DNA of 64,000 nt from Deltaproteobacteria bacterium (GTDB lineage Bacteria > Myxococcota_A > Polyangia > Polyangiales > JADJMO01): positions 16,666 through 80,665 of the forward strand of contig JACPFM010000011.1 of NCBI GenBank assembly GCA_016182965.1, in the 5' to 3' direction. Below are positions 17,979 to 30,424 of this stretch, in pieces. A program made the position numbers and the translations under genes. Each line of letters starts with the position of its first letter. The first letter of the stretch is position 1. The notes beneath the pieces were generated by a model. That model saw nothing but the letters and a program-made list of their open reading frames with translations. It was not told the origin of the DNA and made no database searches.

Positions 17979-18836
17979 ATGGCCCGGTGGGGAGCGTTGG
18001 TCGCGGTCGCGCTGGTCGTTCCGCTGTCGGCCCGGCACGGCACCAGCGCGCCGGCGTCGTGCCCGCCAGCGCCCGGGCTCCATCGCTCCGCGCGCGCCTA
18101 CCGGGTCGCGCACGTCGTGGTGCCGCTGTGCGACAACGAGCACCAGGGCATCGTCCCGGTGTCGAAGGCGCTCGGCGACGGCAAGGACCTCGATCGCAAC
18201 CTGTACTGGGGCGCGGGCTACGGCTTCCGCACCTTCTTTCGCACGTCGCCGGCGTGGCGCGAGCTCGACGTGTCGACCGCTCCCTCGTCGAAGGCGGTGC
18301 TGCAGCGCGTGGCCTTCGCGCGCGGCGACGCGTACGTGGTCGCCGACGCGTACGACGGCGCACGGATGGACGCCGCGCTCGACGACTTCATCCGTTACGC
18401 CGCCGGCGCACGCGCCGAAGACGTCGAGGTCGCGCCGCGCGCGAAGAAGGGCGAGCCGCCTGCGCCGCGGGTTCCGGTCGAGGCGGGTGGGCGCGCCGAC
18501 GCGGTCGCCTTCGTCGGACACGACGGCCTGATGGACGACCTCGCGCCCGTGGTGCCGTCGACGACCGGCGATCGCCCCGCCGGGGCGATCGTCGTGGCCT
18601 GCTTCAGTCGGTCGTGGTTTTCCCCCCTATTGAAGAAGGCGAACGTCACGCTGTGGGTCGGCACGACGAACCTGCTCTCGGCCGAGTCGTACTCGGTCGA
18701 GGCCGCGCTGCGCGCGTGGGTCGACGGCGGCGCGCCCGAGGCGATGCGCGTCGCGGCCGGCAAGGCGTACGCGAAGTACCAGAACATCAGCGAGGGGTCG
18801 GGGCTCGGCCTGTTCGCGACCGGGACGAAGCCCTGA
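17979..18836 (+). CDS. secreted protein of unknown function
   Basis: A 285-aa protein with an N-terminal signal peptide (WGALVAVALVVPLSARHG). The mature start has a distinctive motif, VVVPLCDNEHQGIVPVSKAL, followed by RNLYWGAGYGFRTFF. A segment near residue 175 (AVAFVGHDGLMDD) and another near 215 (WVGTTNLLSAESYSVEAALRAW) look structured. These stretches resemble a conserved uncharacterised family, but I know no activity. Gene spacing to the helicase (47 bp) allows co-transcription. Confidence 0.75.
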   Translation: MARWGALVAVALVVPLSARHGTSAPASCPPAPGLHRSARAYRVAHVVVPLCDNEHQGIVPVSKALGDGKDLDRNLYWGAGYGFRTFFRTSPAWRELDVSTAPSSKAVLQRVAFARGDAYVVADAYDGARMDAALDDFIRYAAGARAEDVEVAPRAKKGEPPAPRVPVEAGGRADAVAFVGHDGLMDDLAPVVPSTTGDRPAGAIVVACFSRSWFSPLLKKANVTLWVGTTNLLSAESYSVEAALRAWVDGGAPEAMRVAAGKAYAKYQNISEGSGLGLFATGTKP

Positions 18837-18906
18837 CGGTCGAGGCCGACACGCGGCACGCATCTTCCAGCCCTCCGCACCGGCAATTTCTCCGACGGAG
18901 GGACCG

Positions 18907-19440
18907 ATGATTTTTGCACCCAGGATGCGCATCGACATCGGCACGGCCGTGTCTCTCGCCATCGGTGCGTTCGCCGCCGGCGCAGGGCTCGCGTTCTTCT
19001 TCGACGCGCGCAACGGCGGCCGCAGGCGCGCGCTGCTCCGCGATCAGCTCGTGCACACCCGCAACGTGGCGCGCAGGGAGCTGCATTTCCGCACGCGCGA
19101 CCTGAGCAACCGCGCGCGCGGCACCATCGCCGAGGCCCGTCGCTTCGTCGCGCGCGAAGAGGTCTCCGACGACGTGCTGGTCGAGCGCGTCCGCGCGAAG
19201 CTCGGGCACGTCTGCTCGCACGCGGGCGCGATCGAGGTGAAGGCGAAGGCCGAGGGCACGATCGAGCTCAAGGGGCCGATCCCCGCGATCGAGTACCCGC
19301 AGGTGCTCGCGGCCATCCGGCTCGTTCCCGGCGTGCACCACATCGACGACGACCTCGAGGTCCAGGGCTTCAAGGGCGCGGAGCCGTCGTTGCAGGGTCG
19401 GGAGGAGCGGCAGGGCGACGCTCGGGAGAGCATCGTCTGA
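18907..19440 (+). CDS. BON-domain protein with N-terminal membrane anchor
   Basis: A 177-aa protein. Residues 10-32 form a small-residue membrane segment (AVSLAIGAFAAGAGLAFFF), followed by a basic stretch DARNGGRRRALLRDQ like YtxH-type stress proteins. Residues about 85-155 form a BON domain (VSDDVLVERVRAKLGHV, AIEVKAKAEGTIELKGPI, VPGVHHIDDDLEV), thought to bind membranes or phospholipid. The tail is charged. It probably supports envelope integrity under stress. The gene stands alone, with a GGAGGGA-like site upstream of the ATG. Confidence 0.82.
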   Translation: MIFAPRMRIDIGTAVSLAIGAFAAGAGLAFFFDARNGGRRRALLRDQLVHTRNVARRELHFRTRDLSNRARGTIAEARRFVAREEVSDDVLVERVRAKLGHVCSHAGAIEVKAKAEGTIELKGPIPAIEYPQVLAAIRLVPGVHHIDDDLEVQGFKGAEPSLQGREERQGDARESIV

Positions 19441-19524
19441 GCAGGGCCTCGTCGGAACAGCGGCGCCCCGCCTCGACCGTACGTGACCGTCGCGTCACGG
19501 CCGGATTCCGGTAGTCTGTCCGCG

Positions 19525-23025
<3,501 letters not shown>

Positions 23026-23100
23026 GCCGCTGCGCGCGACTCGGCGACGACTCGGTGATGGCGCTCCACGCGCCGTCTGCTAGAAGGGCCGGCCTCGAGG

Positions 23101-23919
23101 ATGCCCCGGCTCATCGCGCTCGATCTCGACGGTACGCTGCTGCGGCACGACGGGACCATCCATCCCCGTGACGTCGACGCGATCCGCCGCGCGCGCGCCC
23201 GCGGCGTCTACGTGACGCTCGCCACGGGCAGGCTCGTCGGTGGCACCCTCGCGCACGCCCGCACGCTCGAGCTCGACGGCGCGATGATCTGCGGCGACGG
23301 GGCGACCCTCGCGAGCGCGATCACCGGCGAGGTGATCGACGCCCGCACCGTCGACGCGACCACCGCCGAGGGCCTGGTCGGCACGCTCCGCGAGCACGGG
23401 CTCGTGCCGTTCGTCTTCTCGCACGGCGAGATCCACGCCGATGAGTCCGCCCGCGAGTACGACGGCTGGGTCCGCATCTGGAGCGAGCACATCCACTACC
23501 ACGCGGAGCTGATCGGCACCGACGCCTGGCGCGGCGAGGCGACGGTGGCGATGACCCTCGGCATCGGCGCGTTCGAGGCGGTGCTCACCGCGCACGTCGA
23601 GCTCGATCGCCGCTGGGGCGCGCACGTCCTCAACACGCGCTTCGGCTTCGGCGAGCGGCACATGATCCGCTCCTTCCGGCCCGAGTGCAGCAAGGGCTGG
23701 GCGCTCGCGCGGCTCGCCGAGCGCGTGAGCATCGCGCGCGAGGACTGCGCCGCCGTCGGCGACTGGTACAACGACGTCTCCATGTTCGAGTGGGCGGGCC
23801 GCTCGTTCGTGATGGACGGCGCGCCCGACGACGTGCGCGGCGCCGCGACCGACCGGCTGACCTCGCGCGCCGGCGAGGGCGGCGGCGTCGCCGAGGCGAT
23901 CGACGCCTTGCTGCGCTGA
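23101..23919 (+). CDS. HAD-superfamily hydrolase, Cof-like (IIB)
   Basis: A 272-aa soluble phosphatase-like protein. Motif I is LIALDLDGTLL at residue 5, motif II LATGR, and motif IV GDWYNDVSMFEWAG near residue 220, which together define the Cof/YbiV-type HAD hydrolases with a C2 cap. Such enzymes dephosphorylate sugar phosphates or cofactors; the substrate is not evident. The gene lies 75 bp after the kinase gene on the same strand and is convergent with the EamA transporter, only 12 bp between the stops. Confidence 0.9.
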   Translation: MPRLIALDLDGTLLRHDGTIHPRDVDAIRRARARGVYVTLATGRLVGGTLAHARTLELDGAMICGDGATLASAITGEVIDARTVDATTAEGLVGTLREHGLVPFVFSHGEIHADESAREYDGWVRIWSEHIHYHAELIGTDAWRGEATVAMTLGIGAFEAVLTAHVELDRRWGAHVLNTRFGFGERHMIRSFRPECSKGWALARLAERVSIAREDCAAVGDWYNDVSMFEWAGRSFVMDGAPDDVRGAATDRLTSRAGEGGGVAEAIDALLR

Positions 23920-23931
23920 CCTGCGCTGACG

Positions 23932-24828
23932 TCAGCGGAGCGACAGCGCCGCGATGCCCGCGACGGCCGTGAGCACGCCGATCGCCGCGCGCGCGGTCAT
24001 GCGCTCCTGCCCGAGCAGGTGCGCGATCGGCAGCGCGAACACCGGGCTCGTCGCGAGGAGCGTGGCGGCGACGCCCGTCGAACGCGCGTGGAGCAGCGCC
24101 GTCTGCGCCAGCCAGATGCCGCAGTAGGTGCCGATCATCGCCGCGACCGAGATGCGCACGGCGGTGCGTCGGACCAGGAGCGCCCTCGTCCACGCCGCGG
24201 CGTCGCGCGTGATCAGCGCGAGGGCGAGCACGCCGACGAGCCCCACGAGGATTCGACCCGACGCGGCCGCCAACGGGTCGATCCCGACCTGCATCGCGCG
24301 CCGCGAGAGCAGGCTCCCCGACGCCTGCCCGATCCCGGCGACGAGCCCGAGCGCGACGCCGCGCGCGAGGCCGCGCTCGCCCCCCTTCGACGGCCGCAGG
24401 ACCACCAGCGCGATGCCCGCGAACACCAGGGCCATTCCGACGAGGGCGCGCGCGTCGAGCCGCTCGCCGAGCCAGAAGAACCCGCCGAGCGCGGCGAACA
24501 CCGGCGCCGACGACAACAGCAGGATCGCGCGCGGCACGCCGAGCGCGAGGATCGCGCCGAAGTAGGCGGTGTCGCCGATGGTCAGGCCGACGATCGCGCT
24601 CGCCGCAAGCAGCCACAGCGCGTGCGCGGGCGCGCCGCTCGGCACCACGTGCCCGCTGCGCACGAACGCCGTGGCGCCGAGCGCCGCACCGGCGACGACC
24701 AGCTTCCCGAGGTTCATCGCGCCGGCGGGGACGCCGTCGCGACCGATGCGGGCGAAGAGGAGCGATCCGATCGCCCACAGGACGGCCGCCGACACCGCCG
24801 CGAGCTCGCCGACCGGGAGGGCGCTCAC
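23932..24828 (-). CDS. EamA/DMT-family transporter
   Basis: A 298-aa integral membrane protein with about ten hydrophobic helices in two EamA halves. Recognisable pieces are LWAIGSLLFARIGRDG at the start, the helix ending FFWLGERL in the first half, and the second half beginning GVALGLVAGIGQASGSLLSRRA. The family exports amino acids, metabolites or drugs; the substrate is unknown. The GTG start is fixed by a GTGA overlap with the exonuclease III stop, so the two genes are coupled even though their roles look unrelated. Confidence 0.9.
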   Translation of the reverse strand: MSALPVGELAAVSAAVLWAIGSLLFARIGRDGVPAGAMNLGKLVVAGAALGATAFVRSGHVVPSGAPAHALWLLAASAIVGLTIGDTAYFGAILALGVPRAILLLSSAPVFAALGGFFWLGERLDARALVGMALVFAGIALVVLRPSKGGERGLARGVALGLVAGIGQASGSLLSRRAMQVGIDPLAAASGRILVGLVGVLALALITRDAAAWTRALLVRRTAVRISVAAMIGTYCGIWLAQTALLHARSTGVAATLLATSPVFALPIAHLLGQERMTARAAIGVLTAVAGIAALSLR

Positions 24829-25580
24829 GGGCGCTCGAACGTCACGACGAGCGGCGCGTGATCGCTGGTGCCGATCTCGCGGCGCACCTCCGCCGCGCGC
24901 ACGGATCTCGCCAGCGCCTCGCTCATCAGCACGAGGTCGATGCGCCAACCGATGTTGCGCTCGCGCATCTGCCGCCACGGCGGCCACCAGGTGAAGAGGT
25001 CGTCGTCGCCCGGGTGCAGCGCGCGCGTCACGTCGACCAGCCCGTGGCCGATGGCGCGCGAGAGGAGCGCGCGCTCGTCGGCGCGCTGCCCGATGGCGCC
25101 GGCCTTCAGCTCCTTCGGGTGCACGTCGCGATCGGTGAGCGCGACGTTCAGATCGCCGCAGAGCACCAGCTGCTCGCCCGCCTCGGTGCGCCCGCGCGCC
25201 CACGCCTCGAGCTCGCGCAGGAACGCGACCTTCGCCGCGTAGTCCTTGCCGCCGTTGGGCACGTAGATCGACGCCCAGCGCACGCCGCCCGCGACCGCCT
25301 CGACGGTGCGGCACTCGTGATCGAAGGTGGGGTGGCCGAATTTCGGTGCCGCGGGGAACGTCGCCCGGCGCAAGTGCAGGCTGACGCCGGAGTACCCCTT
25401 CGGCCCGCCATGCCAGAACGACCAGTACTCCGACAGTGTGGTCAACGGGTCGGGGATCTGCGCCGGGGTGGCCTTGAGCTCCTGCAAACAGAGGACATCT
25501 GGCGCCTCGCGCGCGACCCACTCGACCAGCTGCGCGTGCCGCGCGCGGATCCCGTTCACGTTCCAGGTCGCGACCTTCAT
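24825..25580 (-). CDS. xth: exodeoxyribonuclease III / AP endonuclease
   Basis: A 251-aa cytoplasmic DNA repair enzyme that cuts at abasic sites and trims 3' ends. The Mg2+-dependent EEP fold is complete: MKVATWNVNGIRARHAQL, catalytic Glu in CLQELKAT, the Tyr region ASIYVPNGG, GDLNVAL, and the terminal GTSDHAPLVV. Length matches ExoA/XthA proteins (250-270 aa). The ATG at 25580 begins the conserved MKVATWN motif. It is the first gene of a two-gene unit with the EamA transporter and diverges from the lipoprotein at 25670. Confidence 0.95.
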   Translation of the reverse strand: MKVATWNVNGIRARHAQLVEWVAREAPDVLCLQELKATPAQIPDPLTTLSEYWSFWHGGPKGYSGVSLHLRRATFPAAPKFGHPTFDHECRTVEAVAGGVRWASIYVPNGGKDYAAKVAFLRELEAWARGRTEAGEQLVLCGDLNVALTDRDVHPKELKAGAIGQRADERALLSRAIGHGLVDVTRALHPGDDDLFTWWPPWRQMRERNIGWRIDLVLMSEALARSVRAAEVRREIGTSDHAPLVVTFERP

Positions 25581-25669
25581 GCCCGAGGCAGAGCAGCTTA
25601 GCCGGATTCGATCCAGCACGACGGAACTGCGGGTGCCCGGTCTTCGGAACCGGTCTAAGGTGGCTGCCC

Positions 25670-26356
25670 ATGAGACTCCTCGGCTTTGCTTCGCTCTCGG
25701 TCGTGATGGTGCTCGTCGGCGCGTGCGGTGGCTCGGTGTCGCCGGAAGAAGGCGTGGGGCCGGCCGACGACGCGGCCGTGACCGACGACGCGTCTTCCGG
25801 CGGCGGCGGCGGCGGCGATGTCGGCGGTGGTGGCGGTGGATCGGTCGACGGATCGATCCCCGTCGACGACGCCGTGACGATCGAGGACGCGGGGAGCCCC
25901 GTCGTCGACGGCGGCGGCGGCAGCACCGGCACGATCAAGTGCGGCTCCGCGACGTGCAGCGCCGCGACGCAGGACTGCTGCGCGACGACCTCGGGAACGA
26001 AGTGCGTGGCGAAGGGCACGTGCAGCGGCGGCGTGACCATGTCGTGCTCCGATCCGTCGTCGTGCGCGCCGGGCGAGGTCTGTTGCGCCAGCGGCGGCAT
26101 GGGCGGCGGCGGCGCGAAGTGCTCGGCGACCTGCAGCGGCGTCGTGCTCTGCAAGACCGACGCGGACTGCAAGGCGCCCGCGCGCTGCCGCGATGCGGTG
26201 GGCGGCTACAAGACCTGCCGCACGACCGGTGGCGGCGGCGGCTGGGACGGCGGCATGGGCGGCTGGGACGGCGGCATGGGCGGCTCTGACGGCGGCTGGG
26301 GCGGCTGGGACGGCGGCTGGGGCGGCTGGGACGGCGGCGGCGGCTGGGGCGGCTGA
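25670..26356 (+). CDS. Cys-rich putative lipoprotein with Gly/Trp/Asp repeat tail
   Basis: A 228-aa surface protein. The signal peptide ends in a lipobox (MVLVGAC). Residues 20-85 are an acidic Gly-rich linker. Residues 85-185 are a Cys-rich module with CCATTSG and VCCASGG pairs and DADCKAPARCR. The tail (about 40 residues) is built of WDGG and GGW(D/G) repeats. This layout is common in myxobacterial exported proteins of unknown role. The repeated tail is read on the other strand as a Pro-rich tail of the opposing gene fragment. Confidence 0.75.
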   Translation: MRLLGFASLSVVMVLVGACGGSVSPEEGVGPADDAAVTDDASSGGGGGGDVGGGGGGSVDGSIPVDDAVTIEDAGSPVVDGGGGSTGTIKCGSATCSAATQDCCATTSGTKCVAKGTCSGGVTMSCSDPSSCAPGEVCCASGGMGGGGAKCSATCSGVVLCKTDADCKAPARCRDAVGGYKTCRTTGGGGGWDGGMGGWDGGMGGSDGGWGGWDGGWGGWDGGGGWGG

Positions 26357-26757
26357 GCGAACGCGAACGCGGATGCGAACGCGGGGACGTCGCTGAAGAA
26401 GACGTCGTTGTCGCGGATGGGCTTCATCGGCAGGCCGACGTCGCACGTGAAGCCGGCGCCGCAGGTCGTCTCGCCGAAGTAGCAGACGTCCACGCAGTAG
26501 CCCCTCCGATTCGACGAGTAGACGCAGTTGCACTTTGCGGGCGCCTTCGCGTCGGCGTCGGTGCAGGGCGCGCCGGGGATCTTGGTGTAACTGACGACGG
26601 TCTTCACGCACAGACCTTCCTGGATCTGGCACCGGTTACCGACGGGGCAATCGTCGTCGGTGGTGCAGCCGCCGAAGCAGTAGCCGAGGCCCGAGGGCTG
26701 ACCGTCCTCGGCGCGCCCCCACCCGAGCAGGTTGCACTGTTCTTCGTCGCTCCGGCG
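26206..26757 (-). pseudogene. Cys-rich protein fragment lacking its N-terminus
   Basis: The minus strand encodes a convincing Cys module from EEQCNLLGWGRAEDGQ through FGGCTTDDDCPVGNRC, CNCVYSSNRRGYCVDVC and TTCGAGFTCDVGLPMKP. No signal peptide or good start precedes it; only an unlikely ATG at 26832 leads into the frame, after a run of Arg/Pro codons. A seven-G run at about 26761-26767 could mark a frameshift. Past 26357 the frame runs antisense to the WDGG repeats as a Pro-rich tail. I read it as the 3' remnant of a lipoprotein gene, but an intact overlapping gene is not excluded. Confidence 0.55.
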
Positions 26758-26870
26758 GCGGGGGGGAGCGCGACGTGTCGCCCCGCCCGACGCGCGGTCG
26801 AAGCGGGCGCGCGCACGCCTTGCGGCGCCCACTCGACAACCGACCTGCTTCCGTTCGACATTTTCATCCG

Positions 26871-28829
26871 ATGCTCGCCCGCCTCCCCCTCGCCGCCCTC
26901 GTCGCCCTCGTCGCCCTCGTCGCGTGCTCGTCGTCCAAGGACGAGGCGCCGGCGAAACCTGCCTCCAATCGGCCGCCGATCGAGGCGCCGTTCTGGGGGC
27001 CGGACTGCGATCCCCTGGTGCCGGAGCACTGCGGGTTCCCGTTCCCGTCGAATCGATGGCTCGTCGACGACGCGGCCACCCCGACCAAGAAGCGGGTCGC
27101 GTTCAAGACGGGCGCGTTGCCCAAGCACAAGGGGCTCGACACCGATCCCGCCACCTGGGGCGACTTCGACGGCTTCTCGCCGACCGGTCACCTGATGACC
27201 CTCTTGCCGTACGCGACGACCAAGGGCCTGCCGTCGCAGGACGATATCGGCAAGTCGATCACCAAGGACTCGCCGACCATCGTGCTCGACGTCGCGCGCG
27301 GCGAGCTGGTGCCGCACTTCGCCGAGCTCGACGTCTCCGGCCGCGACAAGGAGGAGAACACGTTCCTCATCCGGCCGGTCGTGCGCCTTCGCGACGCGAG
27401 CCGGTACATCGTCGCCATCCGGCGGGTGGTCGATCCCGACGGCGCGCCGATCGCCCCCTCCCCGGCCTTCGCGGCGCTGCGCGACGGCAAGCCGTCGAGC
27501 GACCCTTCGATCGAGGCCTCCATCGGGGCGCGACGCCCGCTCTACGCCGAGATCTTCGCGGCCCTCGAGAAGGCGGGCATCCCCAAGACCGATCTGCAGA
27601 TCGCCTGGGATTTCAGCACCGCCTCCCGCGACACCCTCACGCGCTCGCTCGTGCACATGCGCGACGACGCGCTGAAGACGGTCGGCGCGGACGGCCCGCC
27701 GTACGAGATCGTCGAGGTCACCGACAACCCCAACCCGTACGTCCGCAAGCGCATCAAGGCGAAGATGACGGTGCCGATGTACGTCGAGAAGGCCACGCCG
27801 CCCTCGAAGATGGTTCGCGGCGGGGACGGCCTCCCGAAGCAGAACGGCACGATGGACGTGGAGGTCCTCATCCACGTGCCGAACGCCGCGACCAAGCAGC
27901 CGTGCGCGCTCCTGCAGAACGGCCACGGCCTGCTCGGCCGCAAGACCGAGGGGCAGAACGGCTACCTCGCGAAGATGGCCGATCGCGGGTGCTTCGTCGC
28001 GTTCTCGGTCGATCTCATCGGCATGGCCGACGACGATCAGGATGTGGTCAGCGAGCAGATCATCGGCGACATCGGCGGCTTCAAGACGTCGGTGGATCGG
28101 CAGCACCAGGGGCTCGTCAACGAGCTGCTCGCGATGCGACTGATGAAGGGTCGCTTCGTGAACGAGCCGGCGATCCAGTTCGACGGCAAGAGCGCGATCG
28201 ATCCGACGCGCGCCTATTGGCGCGGCGACAGCCAGGGCGGCATCTTCGGCGCCACCTACGTCGCGCTCTCGACCGACGTGACGCGCGGCGTCCTCGGCGA
28301 GCCCGGCGCGCCCTACAGCATGCTGTTGAACCGCAGCGTCGACTTCGCGCCGTTCTTCTTCCTCCTGAGCGGCGTCTACTCCGACGCCTACGATCTGCAG
28401 CTCGCCCTCGGCCTCGTGCAGATGCTCTGGGATCGCACCGAGCCCGGCGGGTACGTCCGCACGATCAACGAGGAGCCGCTGCCCGGCACGCCCAAGCACG
28501 AGGTGCTGCTGCACATCGCCTACGGCGATCACCAGGTCACCCCGCTCGGCGCGCACTACATCGCCCGCGCGGTCGGCGCGAAGAACGTCGTCCCGTTCCT
28601 CCGCGAGGTGTGGGGCGTGCCCGCGCAGACGCCGCCGTTCAGCGGCTCGGCGATGGTGGAGTTCGACTTCGGCACGCCGGAGGCGCCGAAGGAGAACGTC
28701 CCGAACGACCAGGGCGAGGATCCGCACGATCTGGTGCGCGAGCTCGAGGTGGCGATGGATCAGGAGGCGAAGTTCCTGAAGGAAGGCGTCGTCGCGCACT
28801 TCTGCGACGGTAAGTGCGATCCGAAGTAG
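26871..28829 (+). CDS. lipoprotein with alpha/beta-hydrolase-like domain
   Basis: A 652-aa protein with signal peptide and lipobox (ALVALVACSSS), so outer-membrane or periplasmic. The N-terminal 300 residues hold recurrent motifs of a large myxobacterial family (CDPLVPEHCGFPFPSNRW near residue 40). The second half looks like an alpha/beta hydrolase: LQNGHGLLGRKTEG resembles an oxyanion region, and RGDSQGGIFGATYVA has the GxSxG nucleophile elbow. An Asp-His pair is plausible in AYGDHQVTPLGAHY. An esterase or lipase role is likely but the substrate is unknown. The ATG at 26871 is the only start that retains the signal peptide directly. Confidence 0.85.
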   Translation: MLARLPLAALVALVALVACSSSKDEAPAKPASNRPPIEAPFWGPDCDPLVPEHCGFPFPSNRWLVDDAATPTKKRVAFKTGALPKHKGLDTDPATWGDFDGFSPTGHLMTLLPYATTKGLPSQDDIGKSITKDSPTIVLDVARGELVPHFAELDVSGRDKEENTFLIRPVVRLRDASRYIVAIRRVVDPDGAPIAPSPAFAALRDGKPSSDPSIEASIGARRPLYAEIFAALEKAGIPKTDLQIAWDFSTASRDTLTRSLVHMRDDALKTVGADGPPYEIVEVTDNPNPYVRKRIKAKMTVPMYVEKATPPSKMVRGGDGLPKQNGTMDVEVLIHVPNAATKQPCALLQNGHGLLGRKTEGQNGYLAKMADRGCFVAFSVDLIGMADDDQDVVSEQIIGDIGGFKTSVDRQHQGLVNELLAMRLMKGRFVNEPAIQFDGKSAIDPTRAYWRGDSQGGIFGATYVALSTDVTRGVLGEPGAPYSMLLNRSVDFAPFFFLLSGVYSDAYDLQLALGLVQMLWDRTEPGGYVRTINEEPLPGTPKHEVLLHIAYGDHQVTPLGAHYIARAVGAKNVVPFLREVWGVPAQTPPFSGSAMVEFDFGTPEAPKENVPNDQGEDPHDLVRELEVAMDQEAKFLKEGVVAHFCDGKCDPK

Positions 28830-29017
28830 CGAGACGGGCGAGCCTCCGCCGCGAGCACCAGCCGACTCTCGACCGCGCCGAGTCGCCCGCCCGTCGACGG
28901 CCTTGGAGCAAGGTCTACGGGGCCACGCGCCTCGTCGAGCGGCGGATGACGCGTCGAGCCCGACGCCCGCGCAAATGGCGCACCACAAAAACGTCGTGGT
29001 CGCATCCCACAGTCGAC

Positions 29018-29956
29018 GTGCGACGGCTCACCTGCACTCACTGTGGGGCACGGCTCGACGGCGGAGCGAACGTAGCGAGCTGTCGCCGCTGCGGCGCCCT
29101 GCTCCGGCCGCCCGATCCCCCGATCGTGCTCGCCCGGCGGTTCCGGCTCGAGCGCACGATCGGCGTCGGCTCGATGGGGGTCGTCCACCTCGCGCACGAC
29201 CTCCGGCGCGGCCAGGCGGTGGCGCTCAAGCAGGTCGCGCCCGAGCACGCCGCCGATCCCGACGCGCGTCATCGCTTCGCGCGCGAGGCCGCCGCGCTCG
29301 CCGCCGTGCGTCACGAGAACGTGGTGCGCGTCGTCGGCGTCGGCGAGGACGAGAGCGGCGCGAGCTTCGTCGCGATGCATTATGTCGCGGGACCGTCGCT
29401 CGAGGACGTCATCGTCACGTCGGCCAACCGCGGCGAGTGGATCGCGGTGCCGCGGGCGCTGACGATCGTGCGGGCGATCGCCGCGGGGCTCACCGCGGTC
29501 CACGCCGCCGGTTTCGTGCACCGCGACGTCAAGCCGAGCAACGTGCTCATCGAACAAGGCACCGGCCGCCCGGTGCTGCTCGATTTCGGCCTCGCCCGGA
29601 CGCCGGCCCGCGCCAGCGCCAAGAGCCTCGGGGCCGGGACGCCCTGGTACATGGCCCCCGAGCAGCTCGACGACGAGGACTCGAACGATCTCGAGATCTC
29701 GACGCGGACCGACGTCTACGCGCTCGGGTGCACGGCCTACGAGGCCCTGACCGCCAGCCCGCCGTTCACGTCGATCGATCTCGAGGAGCTCAAGGACCAG
29801 CACCTCCGGCGGGCTCCGCCGCTGCCCTCGTCCGTCCGTCCCGAACTGCGCCGGCTCGACGAGCCTTTGTGCCGAGCGCTGGCAAAGGCGCCCGGCGATC
29901 GATTCTCGACCCCGCTGGCGCTCGCCGAGGCGCTCGATCGTGCCTGGGCGTGTTAA
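29018..29956 (+). CDS. Ser/Thr protein kinase with N-terminal zinc ribbon
   Basis: A kinase of about 312 aa. A short zinc ribbon opens the protein (CTHCGAR..SCRRCG), followed by kinase motifs: IGVGSMGVVHLAHD, VALKQV, HRDVKPSNVLIE, DFGLA and APEQLDDED. It lacks a membrane segment, so it is probably cytosolic. I prefer the GTG at 29018, just before the ribbon, because the stretch upstream to the ATG at 28946 is Arg-rich and unlike coding sequence. The next gene starts 15 bp downstream and is probably co-transcribed. Substrates are unknown. Confidence 0.88.
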   Translation: MRRLTCTHCGARLDGGANVASCRRCGALLRPPDPPIVLARRFRLERTIGVGSMGVVHLAHDLRRGQAVALKQVAPEHAADPDARHRFAREAAALAAVRHENVVRVVGVGEDESGASFVAMHYVAGPSLEDVIVTSANRGEWIAVPRALTIVRAIAAGLTAVHAAGFVHRDVKPSNVLIEQGTGRPVLLDFGLARTPARASAKSLGAGTPWYMAPEQLDDEDSNDLEISTRTDVYALGCTAYEALTASPPFTSIDLEELKDQHLRRAPPLPSSVRPELRRLDEPLCRALAKAPGDRFSTPLALAEALDRAWAC

Positions 29957-29971
29957 CCTCCCCGGACCGCC

Positions 29972-30394
29972 ATGCAGAAGGAAGAGCTCGTCACCGCCAT
30001 GAAGCGGATCGTCGCCTTGACTCGTGAACAGAAGTGGGACGAGGCATACGCCCGCTATCACGAGCTCGTCGCGCGGCCCGATTTCACCGAGCTGAAGGCG
30101 GAGGACCAGCGCAAGGTCCTCGAGATGATGGTCCTGCAGAACACCAAGCAGCTGCCGAACAAGCTCTCGCAGATCATCCTCGACGCCCACCGCGCCGCTC
30201 TCCCGGCGCTGACGGAGCTGGTGAGCGTGCACGGCGAGCCGTCCGATCACGAGCTGCTCGGCCTCGCGCACCAGCGCCTCGGTAACGAAGAGGCCGCCAG
30301 CAACATCTACAAGGCCGGCCTGGCCATCGAGCGGCAGCGGAACGCAGCGTCCGACCTCTGCGGCCGCTTGATGAATCGCATGGCCGCCCTCTAA
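29972..30394 (+). CDS. small helical TPR-like protein
   Basis: A 140-aa soluble protein, almost entirely helical. LTREQKWDEAYARYHELVARPDF and LLGLAHQRLGNEEAASNIYKAGLAIE look like two TPR-type hairpins, separated by a longer linker. I recognise no enzyme motif. Its position 15 bp after the kinase and 30 bp before the DUF2378 gene suggests a three-gene unit in which it could act as an adaptor for the kinase, but that is inference only. Confidence 0.75.
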   Translation: MQKEELVTAMKRIVALTREQKWDEAYARYHELVARPDFTELKAEDQRKVLEMMVLQNTKQLPNKLSQIILDAHRAALPALTELVSVHGEPSDHELLGLAHQRLGNEEAASNIYKAGLAIERQRNAASDLCGRLMNRMAAL

Positions 30395-30424
30395 ACGGCT
30401 CGCGACCCTCCTCTCCGTCACTTC

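Noticed and set aside
28946..29017. Longer N-terminus for the zinc-ribbon kinase
   Set aside because: The added residues are Arg/Trp-rich and encoded by less GC-rich sequence unlike the gene body; kept only as an alternative start.
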